NCBI GenBank assembly: GCA_024072375.1
Contig: CP099617.1
Span: 3,107,001-3,171,000, forward strand
DNA from: Sphingomonadaceae bacterium OTU29LAMAA1
GTDB lineage: Bacteria > Pseudomonadota > Alphaproteobacteria > Sphingomonadales > Sphingomonadaceae
Reading direction: 5' to 3'
Length of the DNA stretch: 64,000 nt
Shown: positions 54,700 to 61,934 of the stretch, piece by piece
Position numbering within the stretch: the first letter of the stretch is position 1
Layout: each line of letters opens with the position of its first letter
Notes under the pieces: model-generated
The model's input: only the letters and a program-made list of their open reading frames with translations
What the model was told of the DNA's origin: nothing
Database searches by the model: none
Position numbers and translations under genes: made by a program

Positions 54700-55449
54700 T
54701 CACATCGATCCCGATCTGACGAGCATCCACACAGCCATGGCGATCATACCGAGGTTCTCGGTCAGCGACACGAAGCCGAGCGGAACGTTGGCAGAACCCC
54801 CGACGCAGGCGCATTTGAGTTCGCGCCGGTCGACATAGACGGCCTTGAAGACCGAGGCGGCGCCGATGATGCCGATAAACAGGGCGATCGGGATCGACAG
54901 CCAGTCCAGCACGCCCGCGGTCATCAGGACCCCGGCGAGTGCCTCCGCGAACGGGTAGACGTAGCCGTAGCGCACCCAACGACGGGCGAGCAGGTCGTAG
55001 TTGAGGAACATCGTCGAAAACGTCTGGATGTTCTGCAACTTGAGCAGCGCGAGCGTCGCCATGCTGAAGCCGCCGAACCATTGGAGGGCCTGAGGCGTGA
55101 ACGGCGCGCCGAGGGTGCCAAGGCTCACCGCCATCGCCAGCAGCGCGGTCATCGCGAACAGCGCCGCGACCGGGCGATAGCTGGTGGTGCCGGGTTTGGC
55201 GACGCGGCTGCCGAAATGGCGGCGCAGATCGTCATAGCCACCGATGCGTTCGCCGGCGATGAACACCTGCGGCGTCGTCTTCACGCCGTGCCCGGCCTTG
55301 AAGGCGTCGGTCCGCGCGCGATCGGTGAGGTGGTGGTCCTCCACCTCGAAGCCCTTGCGCCGCAACAGGTCGAGCGCCTTCAACCCATAGGGACAAACGT
55401 GTTCGGGCATGACCATGCGATAGAGTATGGCGACGGGACGGCGGGACAT
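54700..55449 (-). CDS. Glutaredoxin-MauE fusion membrane protein
   Basis: 249 residues from the ATG at 55449 (AGGAG 8 bases upstream). Residues about 5-80 form a glutaredoxin domain with a monothiol CPYG active site (MVMPEHVCPYGLKALDLLRR) and the TTPQVFI cis-Pro loop. From about 85 onward four or five helices form a MauE/DoxX-like domain (LFAMTALLAMAVSLG, FGGFSMATLALLKLQNIQTF, LSIPIALFIGIIGAASVFKA) with a C-x-C pair in LKCACVGGS. It probably passes reducing power across the inner membrane or to it. It is divergent from a MerR gene and has a 19-bp-spacer promoter, so it is MerR-activated. Confidence 0.85.
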   Translation of the reverse strand: MSRRPVAILYRMVMPEHVCPYGLKALDLLRRKGFEVEDHHLTDRARTDAFKAGHGVKTTPQVFIAGERIGGYDDLRRHFGSRVAKPGTTSYRPVAALFAMTALLAMAVSLGTLGAPFTPQALQWFGGFSMATLALLKLQNIQTFSTMFLNYDLLARRWVRYGYVYPFAEALAGVLMTAGVLDWLSIPIALFIGIIGAASVFKAVYVDRRELKCACVGGSANVPLGFVSLTENLGMIAMAVWMLVRSGSM

Positions 55450-55491
55450 GGGTGCACTCCTGATTGCCTGCGGTGGCACCCTGTCGATATA

Positions 55492-55516
55492 GGGTCCGGA
55501 CCATGGTCCGGAGTCA
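55492..55516 (-). promoter_or_regulatory. MerR-type promoter/operator with 19-bp spacer
   Basis: On the - strand TTGACT (55516-55511) and CTATAT just below 55492 are separated by 19 bp, the stretched spacing that MerR regulators need. The spacer holds the perfect palindrome TCCGGACCATGGTCCGGA (55495-55512). It controls the glutaredoxin-MauE gene. Confidence 0.78.
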
Positions 55517-55523
55517 AGCGCCG

Positions 55524-55913
55524 ATGTCGAGAATGACCATAGCAGGGCTGGCGCAAGCCGGCGGCGTGGGCGTGGAGACCGTCCGCTATTACCAGCGGCG
55601 GCAGCTGCTGGCCGAACCGGAACGGCCCGATGGCGGGTTCCGAAGCTATGGCGACGACGACGTGCGACGCTTGCGCTTCATCCGGCAGGCGCAGGCGGCG
55701 GGGTTCACGCTGGAGGAAATCCGCGAGCTTCTGGCACTCGATGCAACCGAGGATCGCGCCCGCGTCCGGGATCTCGCGCGATCGCGGATCGCAGCGCTCG
55801 ATGCGAGGATCACGGAGATGCAGCAGGCGAGGGCGGCATTGGCACGGCTTGCCGACGATTGCGGCGCCGGGACCGGCGGCCCGTGCCCCATTCTGCTCGC
55901 GTTCGAGCGGTGA
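55524..55913 (+). CDS. MerR-family transcriptional regulator (CueR/MerR-like Cys pair)
   Basis: 129 residues from the ATG at 55524 (55533 is also possible; ATG 55503 would lie inside the operator). The winged helix GVGVETVRYYQRRQLLAEPE and FRSYGDDDVRRLRFIRQAQA with FTLEEIRELLAL is classic. The C-terminus carries C-x7-C followed by PILLAF, the metal-loop spacing of CueR-type sensors. The third Cys of true mercury MerR is missing. It may sense a thiophilic metal or thiol stress. It is divergent from the glutaredoxin-MauE fusion it most likely activates. Confidence 0.9.
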   Translation: MSRMTIAGLAQAGGVGVETVRYYQRRQLLAEPERPDGGFRSYGDDDVRRLRFIRQAQAAGFTLEEIRELLALDATEDRARVRDLARSRIAALDARITEMQQARAALARLADDCGAGTGGPCPILLAFER

Positions 55914-56031
55914 CATCGGTCCTTCCGTCGCGCCGCCACCGCGCCGACCGATCGATCATCCCGCGGGCCAGGTAACGTTCGCAGACAGGTTGCCCGATGC
56001 CAATCCCGTTCGATCCTGCTAGCGGACATCC

Positions 56032-56229
56032 ATGCTCAAAACACGAATGAAGCGCATGGCGACCGAAACGGAGCGCGCGCTCGACCGTCTCGCCGCGGTG
56101 GAAGCGTCGGTGGTGGCGCTGGCCGACGAGGACCTGCTCGATCTCGCCGACATTTTCGCCGCGGGCGATCCGACCCCGTTGCGCAATATGGCAGAGGCGG
56201 AGATGCGCCGAAGGAACCTCAGCCTGTGA
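56032..56229 (+). CDS. Small hypothetical protein
   Basis: 65 residues, mostly helical and charged (MATETERALDRLAAVEASVV, ADEDLLDLADIFAAG). No family recognised. Its stop overlaps the start of the UPF0149 gene (GTGA at 56226), which argues that it is translated and functionally linked. The Ala/Glu/Leu heptad-like pattern would suit a short helical adaptor. Confidence 0.6.
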   Translation: MLKTRMKRMATETERALDRLAAVEASVVALADEDLLDLADIFAAGDPTPLRNMAEAEMRRRNLSL

Positions 56230-56885
56230 AGCGGTTGCCGTCGCGCTTCCGCCGGCTGGATGGCGCGCTCGCCGATCTGCCCGTCGAGGAGCCGATGCTG
56301 CTGACCGAGCTCGACGGGTTTCTCACCGGGCTGGTGATCTGCCCGGATGCGATCCCGCCGGCCGAGTGGATGACCGTGGTCTGGGGAGCCGAGGCCGATG
56401 GCATCCCGCCCTTCGATGATCCACTGGATGTGCAATGGTTCGCCAATGCAGTGGCGGCGCGGCGCGACGAGATCGCACGCGATCTCGCCCGCGGCAAGCT
56501 TCAGCCGATCCTCGACATCGACGAGCGCGATGGCGAACCCCTGTGGGAATATTGGATCGACGGTTTCGCCGAGATGATCGCGCTGCGTCCGGATGCCTGG
56601 GCGATGCTGGCGAACGATCCGGACACGATGGCCTCGCGGTCGCCACTGGACATGCTGATCGCGGTCGCGCGCAACGAAAGCGACCTCGACAGCATGGCGG
56701 TCAACGCGCTTCAGGACCGCGCTGTGGCCGAGCTGACGGAGGCCGTCGAGCATCTGTACGCCGCGCGCGCGCAATCCGCCGGACGGATGCCGGTCGCCGC
56801 ACCCGCCACCATGGCGGCCAAGGTCGGTCGCAACGATCCGTGCCCCTGCGGATCGGGGAAAAAGCACAAGCGCTGCTGTAGCTGA
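56226..56885 (+). CDS. YecA/UPF0149-family protein with C-terminal SEC-C zinc motif
   Basis: 219 residues from a GTG. The UPF0149 domain (about residues 10-170) has TELDGFLTGLVICPDAIPPA and DGFAEMIALRPDAW. The final 20 residues are a SEC-C motif, GRNDPCPCGSGKKHKRCC, with the CxCx8CC zinc ligands shared with SecA. The family is thought to bind ribosomes or export substrates through the zinc tail. It is coupled to the small helical protein upstream. Convergent with yghU. Confidence 0.92.
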   Translation: MKRLPSRFRRLDGALADLPVEEPMLLTELDGFLTGLVICPDAIPPAEWMTVVWGAEADGIPPFDDPLDVQWFANAVAARRDEIARDLARGKLQPILDIDERDGEPLWEYWIDGFAEMIALRPDAWAMLANDPDTMASRSPLDMLIAVARNESDLDSMAVNALQDRAVAELTEAVEHLYAARAQSAGRMPVAAPATMAAKVGRNDPCPCGSGKKHKRCCS

Positions 56886-57020
56886 GCGACCGGCGGCTTC
56901 TGTCTTCCGTCGCATCTGGCGCGTCGGCGGTTCGCATCGTCCCGACGACGGAGGAGGAAGCAGCGGCATCCTCCCACGGGCTGATGAGCGGCGGGACCGT
57001 GGTCCTTTCGCGAACCCCCG

Positions 57021-57893
57021 TTACGCCTGCCCCTGCAGCCTGTCCTGCGTACGCGTCGTGAAATCGTCCGCGGCATGGCGTTCGTGCAGCTGGCTCGCCA
57101 GGTCCCCGGTCACCCGGTTCACCATCCGGCCGCGCCGCACGGCGGGACGATCCGCCAGCTGCTCCGTCCAGCGCCGAAGGTTGCGATAATCCTGCACCTT
57201 CAGGAATTCTGCCGCACCATACAATTCGCCCTGCACGAGCTGGCCGTACCATGGCCAGATCGCCATATCCGCGATCGTATAGTCCGGTCCGGCAACGAAC
57301 GCGCTGTCCGCCAGCCGGCGATCGAGCACGTCGAGCTGCCGCTTCGTCTCCATGGCGTAGCGATCGATCGGATATTCGAACTTCTCGGGCGCATAGGCAT
57401 AGAAATGGCCGAAACCGCCGCCGAAGAACGGCGCGCTGCCCATCTGCCAGAACAGCCACGACAGGCATTCGGCGCGTGCCGGTCCGGACGGCGGCAGAAA
57501 CGCACCGAAAGCCTCGGCAAGATAGACCAGGATGGCGCCGGATTCGAACACGCGCACCGGTGTGTCGCCACTATGGTCGACCAGCGCGGGAATCTTGGAA
57601 TTCGGATTGGCGTCGACGAAGCCGCTGCCGAACTGGTCGCCCTCGCCGATGCGGATCAGCCACGCATCGTATTCGGCACCGGCATGGCCGGCCGCGAGCA
57701 GCTCCTCGAGCATGATCGTCACCTTCACGCCGTTCGGCGTTCCCAGCGAATAGAGCTGGAGCGGGTGCTCGCCGACGGGCAGCGGCGCATCATGCGTCGC
57801 GCCGGCGACGGGGCGATTGATGCTCGCGAAGCGGCCGCCGCTCTCCTTGTTCCAGGTCCAGACGGCGGGCGGCGTGTAGTGATCGTTGCTCAT
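57021..57893 (-). CDS. yghU: Glutathione-dependent disulfide-bond oxidoreductase YghU (GST family)
   Basis: 290 residues, the usual YghU length, with the characteristic N-terminal extension (YTPPAVWTWNKESGGRFASI) before the thioredoxin-like domain (QLYSLGTPNGVKVTIMLEEL; Thr/Asn in TPNG contact glutathione). NPNSKIPALVDH (cis-Pro) and VFESGAILVYLAEAFG follow, then an all-helical domain with TIADMAIWPWYGQL. It reduces disulfides using two bound glutathiones and acts in the cytoplasm. 60 bp downstream of the DUF1993 gene on the same strand, so possibly co-transcribed. Confidence 0.95.
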   Translation of the reverse strand: MSNDHYTPPAVWTWNKESGGRFASINRPVAGATHDAPLPVGEHPLQLYSLGTPNGVKVTIMLEELLAAGHAGAEYDAWLIRIGEGDQFGSGFVDANPNSKIPALVDHSGDTPVRVFESGAILVYLAEAFGAFLPPSGPARAECLSWLFWQMGSAPFFGGGFGHFYAYAPEKFEYPIDRYAMETKRQLDVLDRRLADSAFVAGPDYTIADMAIWPWYGQLVQGELYGAAEFLKVQDYRNLRRWTEQLADRPAVRRGRMVNRVTGDLASQLHERHAADDFTTRTQDRLQGQA

Positions 57894-57953
57894 CGTCGAT
57901 CTCTCGTAGGGGAAGGGCGCAAGACGCGTGCGATCATAGCTGCCGATCGTCTC

Positions 57954-58511
57954 TCAGGATGCGGCAGGCTGGCGGAAACAGGCGACCATATGCGCGACAT
58001 AATCGGCCTTCCCCAGCGCGATGCCTTGCGCCCGCAGGATCGAATAGGCCGTCACGACGTGGAAATAGAATTGCGGCAACGCCCAGTCGCGCGCGTACTG
58101 CCCGGCCGTCAGGTCGAGAACCATGCCATTCGGTAGTGCGTGCGCGATCGGCGCGGACGCGTCCATCGTGATCCCGGCCGCGGCAGCCTCGATTACGCCG
58201 AGCGTCTCGACGATCCGGGCCCGTGCGTCTGCAAGCGTACCGGGCGCGTCTCCGGCATTGCGCGCTTCGTCGAGCAGGACCTGTAGCGAAGGTGGAAATT
58301 CCCGGTCCGACAGTCGAAAGACGCACTCCTGCGCCTGCCGGCAGGCGAAGCGGATCTGCGTCGCCAGCGAAAACATGTCGGGGGCGAGCCGGGCGACCAG
58401 CAATGCTTCCGCGCCGCCGTCGGGCTGCTGGGCCTCGGCCTTGTCCAGCCATCGCGACAGCGTCCCCAGCATCTGCACATAGGTCGGCACGACAAGATCT
58501 TGCAGCGTCAT
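57954..58511 (-). CDS. DUF1993 family protein
   Basis: 185 residues. DUF1993 pattern (LVVPTYVQMLGTLSRWLDKA, LAPDMFSLATQIRFACRQAQ, PQFYFHVVTAYSILRAQGI), a four-helix DinB-like bundle of unknown activity. No signal peptide. Upstream of yghU on the same strand. Confidence 0.88.
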   Translation of the reverse strand: MTLQDLVVPTYVQMLGTLSRWLDKAEAQQPDGGAEALLVARLAPDMFSLATQIRFACRQAQECVFRLSDREFPPSLQVLLDEARNAGDAPGTLADARARIVETLGVIEAAAAGITMDASAPIAHALPNGMVLDLTAGQYARDWALPQFYFHVVTAYSILRAQGIALGKADYVAHMVACFRQPAAS

Positions 58512-58618
58512 GGGATAAGGGCTTTCCGTGGCTGATCCGCGAGCCGATCCAAGCCGGGATGGCCGCAGGCGTCAAGCGTGCCGACACCGTGCGTTCGGCT
58601 CACCCTGCGCGAATTTGC

Positions 58619-59341
58619 CTAGCGCCGCGCCCGTGCCGACAGGTCGATCAGCATGATCGGAACCAGCACGGCCATTCCCAATATCGCCGTCACCAGCGCC
58701 TGCTGGGCGCGGTCGGGCGAGGAAAGCATGTTCACCGGCAGGAGCCATGGAATATAGACGCCCTGTCTGGCCGATGCGGTGACCACCCCGATCAGGGTGC
58801 CGCCGATGCCCAGCACCAGCGGCGGCACGAAGCTGCGTGCGCGCAGGGCGAGCCATAACTGCAGAAGGGCAAGCAATCCGCCGGCGACCCACATGCGCGC
58901 GATCAGCGCCGCAAGATGCCCGAGTGGCGCCTCGCCACTCAGCATCTTGCCGCCGGTGATCGCATCGGCGACGGACCCGGCCGCAGCCATCCCGGCGACC
59001 ATCAGCACGCTCATCGCCGCCAGCAGCAGCAGCAGGATGAGCAGCTTGGCGAGGAAGAAGCGACCGCGCCAGCCGGGCAGGGCGAGAAGATGGTCCCAGC
59101 CGCGGGCGGCCTGCTCCACCTGCGCCAGCAGCACCGACAGCGCCGTCGCTGCCATCGGCAGCATCAGATAGGCCCAGATCGCCGCCGTCCCGTCGGCGAA
59201 CATGCGCCATGGCAGCGACTTGTCGCGATCCATCAGGATCACGAACGCCAGTACGCTGAGGCTCAGCGGCGCCGCGATCACCAGCCCGAGCGTCAGCGAC
59301 CGTCGCAGGCGCAGCAGTTCGACCGCCAATACCGTGATCAT
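58619..59341 (-). CDS. ABC-2-type transporter permease
   Basis: 240 residues with six hydrophobic helices (LTLGLVIAAPLSLSVLAFVI, AAIWAYLMLPMAATALSVLL, LLILLLLLAAMSVLMVAGMA and others). The gene starts in the stop codon of the ATPase gene (ATGA), so the two form an exporter. The type resembles bacitracin/lantibiotic immunity permeases (BcrB/SpaE-like). Substrate unknown. Confidence 0.87.
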   Translation of the reverse strand: MITVLAVELLRLRRSLTLGLVIAAPLSLSVLAFVILMDRDKSLPWRMFADGTAAIWAYLMLPMAATALSVLLAQVEQAARGWDHLLALPGWRGRFFLAKLLILLLLLAAMSVLMVAGMAAAGSVADAITGGKMLSGEAPLGHLAALIARMWVAGGLLALLQLWLALRARSFVPPLVLGIGGTLIGVVTASARQGVYIPWLLPVNMLSSPDRAQQALVTAILGMAVLVPIMLIDLSARARR

Positions 59342-60249
59342 GCCATCGCTCCCTGTACGGTCCGGTCGAACGCGATCCGGTCGAATGCGGTCCGGTCGAA
59401 AAGGTGTTCCAGTCGACGTTCGCGCCGTACCAGATGCGAGACGGGGTGACCGGCAGCGATCAGCAGCGCCGCCAGCCGGTCGGCGGCGTCGGTGCGGACG
59501 AGCAGCCGGCAACCATCCGCCGTGAAGCCGAAGCCGGCCGCGGCCAGCGTGTCGCCGGCACCGGCGTCGCTTTCCACTTCCACCACCGGATCGACCGATC
59601 CGCGGACCTGCGCGATCGGTCCTTCCGCCACCATCCGGCCATGCGCGACCAGGCCGACATGCGTGGCCACGCGTTCGACCTCGTCGAGCAGGTGGCTCGA
59701 GACGATCACCGTCACATCGTCTTCGGCGACCAGCCGGGCGAGCAGATGCCGGACGTCCGCGATCCCGTCCGGATCGAGGCCATTGGTCGGCTCGTCCAGC
59801 ACCAGCAGGCGCGGTCCCCCGATCAGTGCGCGGGCGATGCCGAGCCGCTGGCGCATACCCAGCGAATAACCGCCCGCGCGCCGATCAGCGACGTCGGCGA
59901 TCCCTGCCACGGCAAGGACGCGATCGACCTCGCCGCGGTCGGCCCCGAGCAGCCGACGGGTGACCTCCAGGTTTTCGCGTCCCGTCAGATTGCCCCAGAC
60001 GGTAGGCGCTTCGATCAGCGCTCCGACGACCGCGCCGCGCTGCCGCCGGTCGTCGCCGAACAGCGTAAGTCGCCCCGCATCAGGACGCACGAGTCCCAGC
60101 ACCATGCGCATCGTGGTCGTCTTGCCGGCCCCGTTCCGACCGAGAAAGCCGTATATCGCGCGTCGGGGTACGGTGAGGTTCAGGCCATCCACGACCGGAC
60201 GGCCGTCATAGCGCTTGACCAGCCCGGTGGCTGAAAGAGCTGTTTCCAT
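59338..60249 (-). CDS. ABC transporter ATP-binding protein (BcrA-like)
   Basis: 303 residues from the ATG at 60249. Walker A GRNGAGKTTT (about residues 37-46), the signature YSLGMRQRLGIARA and Walker B LLVLDEPTNGLDP with the switch His in IVSSHLLDEV are intact. The C-terminal half has the extra domain seen in antibiotic-type exporters. The last residues repeat FDRTA-FDRIA-FDRT, from a 15-bp triplicate in the DNA (59358-59402). Coupled to the permease. Divergent from a DUF2975 protein and its XRE partner, with only 57 bp between. Confidence 0.93.
   Translation of the reverse strand: METALSATGLVKRYDGRPVVDGLNLTVPRRAIYGFLGRNGAGKTTTMRMVLGLVRPDAGRLTLFGDDRRQRGAVVGALIEAPTVWGNLTGRENLEVTRRLLGADRGEVDRVLAVAGIADVADRRAGGYSLGMRQRLGIARALIGGPRLLVLDEPTNGLDPDGIADVRHLLARLVAEDDVTVIVSSHLLDEVERVATHVGLVAHGRMVAEGPIAQVRGSVDPVVEVESDAGAGDTLAAAGFGFTADGCRLLVRTDAADRLAALLIAAGHPVSHLVRRERRLEHLFDRTAFDRIAFDRTVQGAMA
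59358..59402. repeat. Three 15-bp tandem units inside the ABC ATPase gene
   Basis: Units of the form CGGTCCGGTCGAACG at 59358, 59373 and 59388 with few changes. They are in frame and encode a C-terminal pentapeptide repeat FDRTA. Confidence 0.92.
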
Positions 60250-60306
60250 CACAGGCGCCTTTAGCTAAGATTTAAATTCAGCCCGTGTTATTTAAGTGAA
60301 AGCTAA

Positions 60307-60798
60307 ATGTCTACCATCTCATCACCCGCCCGTGCGGGCGTCATCCGGCAGGCACGCGCCCTGAGCCGCCTGACCGCGATCCTGATCGCGGGGACGTTTC
60401 TGTTGCTGGCCTGGCCGCTGGCATTGTCGTTGGCCTTGGGGCGGCCACCCGCGGGCTGGTCCAACCTGACCGAACTCGTGCCGCCGCTGGTGTATCTGCT
60501 GGGACTGGTGCAATTGCGCAGCGCGTTCGTGTCGATCGCCGCCGGCGAATTGTTCGGATCGGCGACGCGCCGCGCCTTGTCCCGGCTGGGCGCCGCCATG
60601 CTCCTCGGCGCGACGCTTCAGGTGGTCGTCATGCCCAATCTGATCTTCTGGCTGATGGAACGGGGCGAGGGTGGGGGATTGCTGCGGTTCGACGTCGCGG
60701 CCTTCAGCGTCGGTGCGATCGGGGCGGGGTTGTTGCTGATCGTCCGCCTGTTCGACGCTGCCGGCGAGATGGAAGCGGAACTGGACGGGATTCTCTGA
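60307..60798 (+). CDS. DUF2975-type membrane protein
   Basis: 163 residues with four transmembrane helices (LTAILIAGTFLLLAWPLALS, LVPPLVYLLGLVQLRSAFVS, AAMLLGATLQVVVMPNLIFW, VGAIGAGLLLIVRLFD). DUF2975 genes usually sit directly before a small XRE regulator, as here (one base between stop and start). Role unknown; possibly a membrane sensor for its partner. Divergent from the ABC exporter. Confidence 0.83.
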   Translation: MSTISSPARAGVIRQARALSRLTAILIAGTFLLLAWPLALSLALGRPPAGWSNLTELVPPLVYLLGLVQLRSAFVSIAAGELFGSATRRALSRLGAAMLLGATLQVVVMPNLIFWLMERGEGGGLLRFDVAAFSVGAIGAGLLLIVRLFDAAGEMEAELDGIL

Positions 60799-60799
60799 C

Positions 60800-61045
60800 G
60801 TGCCGGTCGAGATCACGTTGGACGCGGTGCTGTCGAAACGCAGGATGACCGGCAAGGAGCTTGCCCGCCGCGTGGGCCTGAGCGAGACGCAATTGTCACT
60901 GTTCCGGTCGGGCAAGGTGCGTGGGCTGCGCTTCTCCACTCTGTCGCGCATGTGTGCGGTGCTGGATTGCGCGCCGGGAGAGTTGCTCAGCTACGCGTTC
61001 GATCCCGCCGACCTCTCTCCGCTCGCAACCGACGACGAAGTGTAG
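60800..61045 (+). CDS. Small XRE/Cro-type transcriptional regulator (YozG-like)
   Basis: 81 residues from a GTG, a bare helix-turn-helix domain: LSKRRMTGKELARRVGLSET, then QLSLFRSGKVRGLRFSTLSR and MCAVLDCAPGELLSY. It is the regular partner of DUF2975 proteins and probably autoregulates the pair or the divergent ABC genes. Its stop lies in the stem of a terminator hairpin. Confidence 0.9.
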   Translation: MPVEITLDAVLSKRRMTGKELARRVGLSETQLSLFRSGKVRGLRFSTLSRMCAVLDCAPGELLSYAFDPADLSPLATDDEV

Positions 61046-61082
61046 CGGACGGGCATGAAGGCGCCCGCTACATCCATCTTTT
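61042..61082 (+). terminator. Probable Rho-independent terminator after the XRE gene
   Basis: GTAGCGG (61042-61048) pairs with CCGCTAC (61065-61071), followed by ATCCATCTTTTC. The TAG stop of the XRE gene is part of the stem. It separates it from the convergent cobA gene. Confidence 0.6.
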
Positions 61083-61130
61083 CGGAACCGGTCTCGCTCG
61101 TCGGTGACGAGCGTCCGTCTGCGGATCGGA

Positions 61131-61934
61131 TCAGACCAGCATGATCCGATCGCTCGACGTGGTCCGCCGTGCGGCCGGCTGTCCTGCGCCCCTCTCGATG
61201 GGCTGGGCCATCGCCTGACCGATCAGCAGCAATGCGGGATCGCGATCGCCGATCGTGCGGACCAGAAACGCCAGCGCATCCAGGCGACCGCGGATCAGTC
61301 GTTCGTCGGGAAGCGACACGTTGACCGCCACCATCACGGGCGTGTCCGGCGCTAGTCCGGCCTGTATCAGGTTGCGCGACACGTCACCCGCCGCCGCCCG
61401 GCCCATATAGACCGCCAGCGTCGCCTCCGGCCGGGCGAGGGCCGCCCAGTCGAGGTCCAGCGGTTCGTTCGCCCGCGCATGCGCGGTGACCAGCGTCAGC
61501 GACCGCGCCAGTCCGCGCAGCGTCAGCGATACCGCCCCCGACGCGGCAGCGGCGCTGGCGGCGGTGATGCCCGGGCACACCTGCACCGTAATGCCGTGCG
61601 CGGCGCAGGCGTCGATCTCCTCGGTCGACCTACCGAAGATCGACGGGTCGCCGCCTTTCAGCCGTACGACGCGCCGGCCCGCCAGCGCGGCGGCGACGAT
61701 CATGTCGTCGATCGTGCCCTGATCCTTCGAATGGCGGCCGGAGCGCTTGCCGACGCCGACGCACTCGACGTTCGCCGGGATCAGGTCGAGTACGCCGGGG
61801 CCGACCAAGGCGTCGTAGAACACGACGTCGGCGGCGGCGATGAGGCGTTCGGCCTTGCGGGTGAGCAGGTCGGGATCGCCGGGGCCGGCGCCGACCAGCC
61901 AGACGGTGCCGGGGGCGATTGTGTCATGCGGCAT
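61131..61934 (-). CDS. cobA: Uroporphyrinogen-III C-methyltransferase (SUMT)
   Basis: 267 residues, the short CobA-type SUMT. The SAM-binding loop VWLVGAGPGDPDLLTRKAER (residues about 11-30), VVRLKGGDPSIFGR and VCPGITAASAAAA are diagnostic. It methylates uroporphyrinogen III twice to precorrin-2, the branch to siroheme and B12. It overlaps the nitrate reductase gene by 11 bp, so here it most likely supplies siroheme for assimilatory nitrite reductase. Confidence 0.95.
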   Translation of the reverse strand: MPHDTIAPGTVWLVGAGPGDPDLLTRKAERLIAAADVVFYDALVGPGVLDLIPANVECVGVGKRSGRHSKDQGTIDDMIVAAALAGRRVVRLKGGDPSIFGRSTEEIDACAAHGITVQVCPGITAASAAAASGAVSLTLRGLARSLTLVTAHARANEPLDLDWAALARPEATLAVYMGRAAAGDVSRNLIQAGLAPDTPVMVAVNVSLPDERLIRGRLDALAFLVRTIGDRDPALLLIGQAMAQPIERGAGQPAARRTTSSDRIMLV

